This document shows positions 5,749 through 9,777 of a DNA stretch of 9,777 bases, piece after piece. The notes beneath the pieces were generated by a model, which did no database searches, was not told where the DNA came from, and saw nothing but the letters and a program-made list of their open reading frames with translations. Position 1 is the stretch's first letter. The number at the start of each line of letters is the position of its first letter. The DNA comes from an uncultured Oscillospiraceae bacterium (GTDB taxonomy: Bacteria > Bacillota > Clostridia > Oscillospirales > Oscillospiraceae), in the NCBI GenBank assembly GCA_910579485.1, contig CAJTVO010000122.1:1-9777 (forward strand), given 5' to 3'. The position numbers and the translations under genes were made by a program.

Positions 5749-6780
5749 TTATTTTTTACGGTGCATCTCGCGCCGGGCCTTGGCCCAGCCGGGCTTGTTC
5801 TCCTGACGCACCCGGGAGATGGCCAGGGCGTCGGGCTCTATGTCCTTGGTAACGGTGGTGCCCGCGGCGATGTACGCGCCCTCCCCTACCGTGACGGGAG
5901 GGACCAGGTTGGTGTTGCAGCCGATGAAGGCGTGGTCGCCGATAACGGTGCGGTGCTTGCGGAAGCCGTCGTAGTTGGAGGTGATGGTGCCGCAGCCGAA
6001 ATTCACCCCGGCGCCCACGTCGGCGTCGCCCACATAGGTCAGGTGGCTCATCTTCGTGCCCGGGCCGAAGACGGCGTTCTTGATCTCCACGAAAGCGCCC
6101 ACCTTGCACCCGTCCCCGATCCTGCAGCCGGGGCGGATGTGGGCGTAGGGCCCCACGTGGACCTCCCGGCCCAGGACGCTCTCGTTCACCTGGGAGGCGT
6201 TGACCACGCAACCGTCCCCGATTTCGCACCCGGTGATCATGGCGTTGGGGCCGATCTCGCAGTTCTCCCCGATGACCGTGTTCCCCCGCAGGATGGTGCC
6301 CGGCAGGATGACCGTGCCCGCCCCGATGGTCACCCGGGGATCGATGTAGGTGCTGTCCATGTCCAGGACCTTGACGCCGGTGCGCTGGTGGAACATGGCG
6401 ATCTCCTCCTTCACCGCCCGCTGGAGCTGGACCAGCTCCGCCACGGTGTGGAAGGAGAGCATCATGCTCCCCACCGGGAGCATGGCCTCCCGGACCTCCT
6501 CGATCCAGCAGCCCCGGGCGAACTCGCCGATGTCCCGCTGATAGTCCTCCTCCGTCCCGGCCACGGCCGCGCACTCCGGGGGGAAGCAGGCCGTTACCTC
6601 GTCCAGATATTCCTCCGGAGAGATAACAAAAAACCGCCGGACGCCTTTTTTCATCCACGCCCGCATACACCAGGTAAGGATGGGGCAAAATAGCGCGTCC
6701 TGCAGCATCAGAGGCTTTCCGTCATAGGTTTCAGCGCCGTCCTCCGTCAGGAAGACTACAATACACTTCTTGTTATCCAT
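5749..6780 (-). CDS. glmU: GlmU-like protein: intact acetyltransferase domain, reduced uridylyltransferase domain
   Basis: Full-length GlmU (about 456 residues) acetylates glucosamine-1-phosphate and then makes UDP-GlcNAc for cell-wall synthesis. This protein has 343 residues. From about residue 111 it matches GlmU: linker helix HTVAELVQLQRAVKEEI (111-127), STYIDPRVTIG (143-153), then a left-handed beta-helix of hexapeptide repeats to the C-terminus. Acetyltransferase active-site counterparts are present: RPG (216-218), EIKNA (232-236), SHLTYVGD (245-252, catalytic His246 and Tyr249), GTITSNYDG (264-272) and Lys275. The first 110 residues replace about 230 and lack the LAAGxGTRMxSxxPK nucleotide-binding signature. 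Only KPLMLQDALFCPILTWCMRAWMKKGVRRFFVIS (22-54) recalls the family. I infer an acetyltransferase without uridylyltransferase activity. A regulatory or wrongly assigned role is possible. A GGAGG lies 13 bases upstream of the start. Confidence 0.85.
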   Translation of the reverse strand: MDNKKCIVVFLTEDGAETYDGKPLMLQDALFCPILTWCMRAWMKKGVRRFFVISPEEYLDEVTACFPPECAAVAGTEEDYQRDIGEFARGCWIEEVREAMLPVGSMMLSFHTVAELVQLQRAVKEEIAMFHQRTGVKVLDMDSTYIDPRVTIGAGTVILPGTILRGNTVIGENCEIGPNAMITGCEIGDGCVVNASQVNESVLGREVHVGPYAHIRPGCRIGDGCKVGAFVEIKNAVFGPGTKMSHLTYVGDADVGAGVNFGCGTITSNYDGFRKHRTVIGDHAFIGCNTNLVPPVTVGEGAYIAAGTTVTKDIEPDALAISRVRQENKPGWAKARREMHRKK

Positions 6781-6813
6781 GTATACACTACCCCCTCCTC
6801 GCTCGTTGCCTCT

Positions 6814-6841
6814 ATTATACCAGAAGCGCCCATTTATGCAA
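6814..6841 (-). promoter_or_regulatory. putative promoter of the glmU-like/prs operon (extended -10)
   Basis: On the minus strand a TTGCAT -35 box (6836-6841), a 16-base spacer and a perfect TATAAT -10 (6814-6819) preceded by TGG form an extended -10 promoter, about 34 bases upstream of the start codon. The -10 element is identical to that of rlmB. Confidence 0.65.
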
Positions 6842-7027
6842 GGGGAATTTTCCTCCCCGCCAAAATTTTACGCCACTTGACGGTAAATGGCGGAACGCCG
6901 CCGCCGGAACGGGTCTATTTGCACAAGTTTTTGTCCTACGCAAGAGGGAAATTCTGTAGTTTCGTGGAGGATAACCGCACCGGCGATTACTTTTGTAAAA
7001 TTCCAGAAAGAATTTATAGGATAATGC
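6842..7027. other. intergenic region between divergent glmU-like and trmL promoters
   Basis: This part of the 338-base gap (6781-7118) holds no gene I can support. It contains a GC-rich stretch with short inverted repeats: TTTAC...GTAAA enclosing a TTGACG, and CGCCA (6871-6875) facing TGGCG (6888-6892). It then becomes distinctly AT-rich from about 6985. A 63-codon open frame starting with TTG at 6877 has no convincing ribosome binding site or family resemblance. The small inverted repeats could be operator sites, but I recognise no known operator. Confidence 0.4.
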
Positions 7028-7077
7028 TTGAATTTGGAAAAGATTTGTTTTACAATGTAACCTGTTAAAATTCCAGA
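6997..7077 (+). repeat. pair of 11-bp direct repeats flanking the trmL promoter
   Basis: AAAATTCCAGA occurs at 6997-7007 and again at 7067-7077, seventy bases apart, on either side of the putative trmL promoter. Overlapping them, TTGTAAAA (6993-7000) is the inverse complement of TTTTACAA (7048-7055), which runs into the -10 box. The arrangement could be paired regulator sites or the trace of a small duplication. Chance in an AT-rich patch is also possible. Confidence 0.4.
7028..7056 (+). promoter_or_regulatory. putative trmL (and pgk) promoter
   Basis: TTGAAT (7028-7033), a 17-base spacer and TACAAT (7051-7056) make a good sigma-A-type promoter in an AT-rich island. Transcription would start near 7063, giving a leader of about 55 bases ahead of trmL. 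Confidence 0.65.
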
Positions 7078-7093
7078 GGCCGGAACTCCGGCC
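7078..7093 (+). other. short GC hairpin in the trmL leader
   Basis: GGCCGG (7078-7083), loop AACT, CCGGCC (7088-7093) forms a compact 6-bp hairpin near the predicted 5' end of the mRNA. With no T-run after it, it is not a terminator. A 5' stabilising hairpin is a plausible role. Confidence 0.45.
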
Positions 7094-7118
7094 CCAAACC
7101 TGGAGACGGAGGCGCGGT

Positions 7119-7655
7119 ATGCTGCACGTCGTTCTCGTGGAACCGGAGATCCCGCCCAACTGCGGAAACATCGCCCGAACCTGCGCCGCCACCGGCAGCG
7201 CCCTGCACCTGGTGGAGCCCCTGGGCTTCGATGTCAGCGACCGGGCGGTGAAGCGGGCCGGGCTGGACTACTGGCATTTGGTGGAGGTAACGGTCCACCC
7301 CTCCCTGGAAGCGCTGTTCGCCGCCCATCCGGAGGCGGGGACGGAGCTCTGGCTGGCCACCACCAAGGCCCCCCGAGACTACGGCCAGGTCCGGTTTTCC
7401 CCGGACTGCTGGCTCTTCTTCGGAAAGGAGACCGCCGGTCTCCCCCGGGCGTTCCGGGAACGGCACCGGGACCGGTGCATCCGCATCCCCATGGCGGAAG
7501 AGGCCAGGAGCCTCAATCTGTCCAACTCCGCCGCGATCCTCATCTACGAAGCCCTGCGGCAGAACGGGTTCCCCGGACTGCTGGGGACGGGCGAGATGGG
7601 CGCTGCCCCCGCGATCCAAAACCGCCAATCAAACCAATTGAATGATATAGTTTGA
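7119..7655 (+). CDS. trmL: tRNA (cytidine/uridine-34-2'-O-)methyltransferase TrmL
   Basis: TrmL is a SAM-dependent SpoU-class enzyme that methylates the ribose of the wobble nucleotide in certain tRNA-Leu species. The 178-residue protein is the small single-domain trefoil-knot form. It opens with LHVVLVEPEIPPNCGNIARTCAATG (2-26, motif 1 with Asn14, Asn17 and Arg20), carries the family stretch LHLVEPLGF (29-37) and AGLDYW (47-52), then motif 2 LFFGKETAGLP (99-109) and motif 3 IPMAEEARSLNLSNSAAILIYEALRQ (123-148). The last about 25 residues, after the knot, are less conserved and end in a polar tail. GGAGG at 7108-7112 sets the start. The pgk start lies 18 bases after its stop, so a shared mRNA is likely. 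It is the second SpoU-superfamily gene in the window, clearly distinct from the RlmB-like one, which has an added L30e-like domain. Confidence 0.94.
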   Translation: MLHVVLVEPEIPPNCGNIARTCAATGSALHLVEPLGFDVSDRAVKRAGLDYWHLVEVTVHPSLEALFAAHPEAGTELWLATTKAPRDYGQVRFSPDCWLFFGKETAGLPRAFRERHRDRCIRIPMAEEARSLNLSNSAAILIYEALRQNGFPGLLGTGEMGAAPAIQNRQSNQLNDIV

Positions 7656-7673
7656 AAGGAGCTGCAAAAAACC

Positions 7674-8951
7674 ATGAACTACAACAAGAAAACAGTAAAG
7701 GACGTGGACGTCAAGGGCAAGAAGGTCTTGCTCCGCTGCGACTTCAACGTCCCCCAGGACAAGGCCACCGGCGCCATCACCGACGACAAGCGCATCCGGG
7801 CGGCCCTGCCCACCATCCAGTACCTCCTGGACCAGGGCGCGGCGGTCATCGCCTGCTCCCACCTGGGAAAGCCTGAGCCCAGCTTCGACAAGTGGGCCAA
7901 GAAGCAGGCCGAAAAGGGCAAAGACCCCGCCTCCCTCACCAAGGAGAAATGGGAGAAGACCCTGGAGGCCCTCTGCATGGATCCCGTGGCCAAGCGCCTG
8001 AGCAAGCTGCTGGGCAAGGATGTCATCCTTGCCGGCGACGTGGTGGGCCCCGACGCCCAGGCTAAGGCCGCCGCGCTGCAGCCCGGCCAGATCATGCTTC
8101 TCCAGAACACCCGCTTCGAGAAGGGCGAGACCAAGAACGATCCCGAGCTTGCCAAGGCCATGGCCGGTCTGGCCGGTGAGGACGGCGTGTACGTATCCGA
8201 TGCCTTCGGCGCCGTCCACCGCGCCCACGCCTCCACCGCCGGGGTGGCGGCCCACCTGCCCGCCGTGTCCGGCTTCCTGATCCAGAAGGAGCTGGAGTTC
8301 ATCGGCGGCGCGCTGGCCGATCCCAAGCGGCCCCTGGTGGCCATCCTGGGCGGCAGCAAGGTCTCCAGCAAGATCGGCGTCATCAACAACCTCCTGGAGA
8401 TCGCCGACACCATCATCATCGGCGGCGGCATGGCCTACACCTTCGCCAAGGCCCAGGGCGGCACCGTGGGCGACAGCCTGCTGGAGAGCGATTGGCTGGA
8501 CTACTGCAACGAGATGGTCGCCAAGGCCAAGGAGAAGGGCGTGAAGCTCCTCCTGCCCGTGGATACCGTCATCGCCGACGCCTTCGATCCCAACGCCAAC
8601 AGCCAGGTGGTCAAGAACGGCCAGATCCCCGACAGCTGGCAGGGCCTGGACATCGGCCCCGAGACCGTCAAGCTCTACTGCGACGCCGTGAAGGACGCCG
8701 GTACCGTCATCTGGAACGGCCCCATGGGCGTGTTCGAGTTCGAGAAGTTCGCCGTGGGCACCAAGGCCGTGGCCGAGGCCCTGAGCAAGACCTCCGCCAT
8801 CACCATTATCGGCGGCGGCGACAGCGCGGCGGCCGTGCAGCAGCTGGGCTATGCCGCTCAGATGACCCATATCTCCACCGGCGGCGGCGCTTCCCTGGAG
8901 TTCATGGAGGGCAAGGAGCTTCCCGGCGTGGCCTGCCTGCTGGATAAGTAA
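7674..8951 (+). CDS. pgk: phosphoglycerate kinase
   Basis: The enzyme transfers phosphate between 1,3-bisphosphoglycerate and ADP in cytoplasmic glycolysis. Substrate-binding residues in the N-domain are visible: RCDFN (21-25), SHLGKP (62-67, with Lys where Arg is commoner), NTRFEKGE (145-152) and AFGAVHRAHAS (177-187). The C-domain carries the nucleotide-binding parts: GGSKVSSKIGVI (226-237), WNGPMGVFE (347-355), GGGDSAAAV (380-388) and STGGGASLEFMEGKELPGV (401-419). At 425 residues it exceeds the usual about 390-400. The extra length is a Lys/Glu/Trp-rich insertion of about 30 residues right after SHLGKP (about 69-100). AAAGGAG at 7655-7661 overlaps the trmL stop and is 12 bases from the ATG, a little far. 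Codon use is more strongly biased than in neighbouring genes, fitting high expression. Confidence 0.97.
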   Translation: MNYNKKTVKDVDVKGKKVLLRCDFNVPQDKATGAITDDKRIRAALPTIQYLLDQGAAVIACSHLGKPEPSFDKWAKKQAEKGKDPASLTKEKWEKTLEALCMDPVAKRLSKLLGKDVILAGDVVGPDAQAKAAALQPGQIMLLQNTRFEKGETKNDPELAKAMAGLAGEDGVYVSDAFGAVHRAHASTAGVAAHLPAVSGFLIQKELEFIGGALADPKRPLVAILGGSKVSSKIGVINNLLEIADTIIIGGGMAYTFAKAQGGTVGDSLLESDWLDYCNEMVAKAKEKGVKLLLPVDTVIADAFDPNANSQVVKNGQIPDSWQGLDIGPETVKLYCDAVKDAGTVIWNGPMGVFEFEKFAVGTKAVAEALSKTSAITIIGGGDSAAAVQQLGYAAQMTHISTGGGASLEFMEGKELPGVACLLDK

Positions 8952-9080
8952 GCCCCCCTCCCCCGCGCAAGAGGGATGGCGGCAAAGGCCGTCCCCGGAA
9001 AAGAAGCCGGACCGGGTCCCTCCCTCCGGCATGGCCGGACCGCCGGGCGGACGCCCTGGAGCGGACGGCCCTGGATAAGA
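8952..9080. other. structured GC-rich spacer between pgk and tpiA
   Basis: The spacer can fold extensively. GGCCGTCC (8987-8994) complements GGACGGCC (9063-9070). Inside, TCCGGC-ATG-GCCGGA (9025-9039) is a perfect 6-bp hairpin, and the 9-mer GCCGGACCG is directly repeated at 9006-9014 and 9034-9042. The hairpins are not followed directly by a T-run. The T-rich stretch begins about ten bases after the outer arm, so a standard intrinsic terminator is not clear. Partial termination, RNA processing or stabilisation of the pgk 3' end are possible readings. Confidence 0.45.
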
Positions 9081-9109
9081 TTCATTTATTTTTATAAATT
9101 TCATATAAT
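9081..9109 (+). promoter_or_regulatory. possible tpiA promoter
   Basis: An AT-rich stretch holds TATAAT (9104-9109) with TTCATT (9081-9086) 17 bases upstream. The -35 is weak. A start from this -10 would fall near the AGGAG ribosome binding site (9116-9120), leaving almost no leader, so either a different start is used or the AT-rich tract mainly keeps the tpiA start unstructured. Confidence 0.35.
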
Positions 9110-9130
9110 AAAAACAGGAGAAAGATCGTC

Positions 9131-9777
9131 ATGAACCGTAGATACCGTAAAACCATCATCGCAGGCAACTGGAAGATGAACAAGACCGCCTCCGAGACCA
9201 AGAAGTTCGCCGAGGAGCTCAAGCCCCTCCTGCCCCGCGCCAAGTGGTGCGAGGTCGTGGTCTGCGTCCCCTTCGTCAACATCCCCGCCGCCCTGAAGGC
9301 CTTCAAGGACATGCGCGTGGCCGTGGGCGCCGAGAACCTGTACTATGAGCCCAACGGCGCCTACACCGGTGAAGTGTCCGCCGACATGCTCAAGGACCTG
9401 GGCGTAAAGTACGTCATCATCGGCCACTCCGAGCGCCGCCAGTACTTCGGCGAGACCGACGTCACCGTCAACAAGAAGGTCCACGCCGCCCTGGAGGCCG
9501 GCCTGCATCCCATCATCTGCGTGGGCGAGAGCCTGGAGCAGCGGGAGATGGGTGTCACCATGGAGCTCATCGCCCTGCAGGTGAAGAGCGCCCTGTCCGG
9601 CGTGGCCCCCGAGAAGGTGCGCAAGTGCGTGGTCGCCTATGAGCCCATCTGGGCCATCGGCACCGGCAAGACCGCCACCGCCGAGCAGGCCGCCGAGGTC
9701 TGCACCGCCATCCGCGCCACCATCCGCAACCTGTACGGCGCGCGGGTGGCCCGTTCCATCACCATCCAGTACGGCGG
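9131..9777 (+). CDS. tpiA: triosephosphate isomerase, N-terminal part (cut by window end)
   Basis: The enzyme interconverts glyceraldehyde 3-phosphate and dihydroxyacetone phosphate in cytoplasmic glycolysis. The 215 visible residues of an expected about 250 include the catalytic set: Asn13 and Lys15 in AGNWKMN (11-17), His99 in IIGHSERR (97-103), and Glu171 in AYEPIWAIGTGKTA (169-182), the last part being the phosphate-gripping loop 6. GAENLYYEPNGAYTGEVSADML (66-87) is the family's substrate-side segment. The window ends in IQYGG, just short of the usual GGSV phosphate-binding turn. AGGAG at 9116-9120, ten bases upstream, supports the ATG at 9131. It follows pgk by 179 bases in the same direction. 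Whether it has its own promoter is unsettled. Codon use is as strongly biased as in pgk, consistent with high expression. Confidence 0.97.
   Translation, partial: MNRRYRKTIIAGNWKMNKTASETKKFAEELKPLLPRAKWCEVVVCVPFVNIPAALKAFKDMRVAVGAENLYYEPNGAYTGEVSADMLKDLGVKYVIIGHSERRQYFGETDVTVNKKVHAALEAGLHPIICVGESLEQREMGVTMELIALQVKSALSGVAPEKVRKCVVAYEPIWAIGTGKTATAEQAAEVCTAIRATIRNLYGARVARSITIQYG

Noticed and set aside
6877..7068. 63-codon open frame with a TTG start in the glmU-like/trmL gap
   Set aside because: There is no ribosome binding site, no family resemblance, and it overlaps the trmL promoter. It is best treated as noncoding.
7629..9104. 491-codon minus-strand frame opposite pgk
   Set aside because: It is a complement shadow of pgk, with Gly/His/Leu-rich sequence and no domain.

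Overview
The window reads as a core-genome segment of a GC-rich member of the Clostridia, most likely Oscillospiraceae-like (relatives of Flavonifractor, Intestinimonas or Oscillibacter). The genus is a guess. The reasons are Firmicute-type AGGAGG ribosome binding sites, sigma-A-like promoters lying in AT-rich islands between strongly G/C-third-position genes, the glmU-prs gene order shared with Bacillus, and the style of the FtsH, Pgk and Tpi proteins. No phage, IS element, CRISPR array, tRNA or rRNA was seen.

Layout. (1) 1-711, minus strand: the N-terminal part of the membrane protease gene ftsH, cut by the window edge at its Walker A motif. (2) 712-954: a divergent promoter region, with an ftsH promoter on the minus strand, an extended -10 promoter on the plus strand, and a strong leader hairpin before rlmB. 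(3) 955-4610, plus strand: a probable three-gene operon of rlmB (SpoU-family rRNA 2'-O-methyltransferase), a 768-residue membrane protein, and a GNAT acetyltransferase. The membrane protein looks like a P1B-type ATPase whose catalytic motifs have all been lost, with a long proline/glutamate-rich N-terminal region. (4) 4637-4696: a long hairpin between converging genes, a bidirectional terminator. (5) 4714-6780, minus strand: a glmU-like gene followed by prs. The order matches the Bacillus gcaD-prs operon, but this GlmU keeps a complete acetyltransferase half and only a degenerate remnant of the uridylyltransferase half. (6) 6781-7118: a second divergent promoter region with an AT-rich patch, short repeats and a leader hairpin. 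(7) 7119-9777, plus strand: trmL (tRNA position-34 2'-O-methyltransferase), then the glycolytic genes pgk and tpiA, the last cut by the window end.

The genes cover translation quality (rlmB, trmL), protein quality control (ftsH), cell-wall precursor and PRPP supply (glmU-like, prs) and lower glycolysis (pgk, tpiA). The items most worth following are the catalytically dead P-type-ATPase-like protein at 1757-4063 and the reduced GlmU at 5749-6780. Assignments rest on motif recognition by eye. No database search or folding calculation was run.
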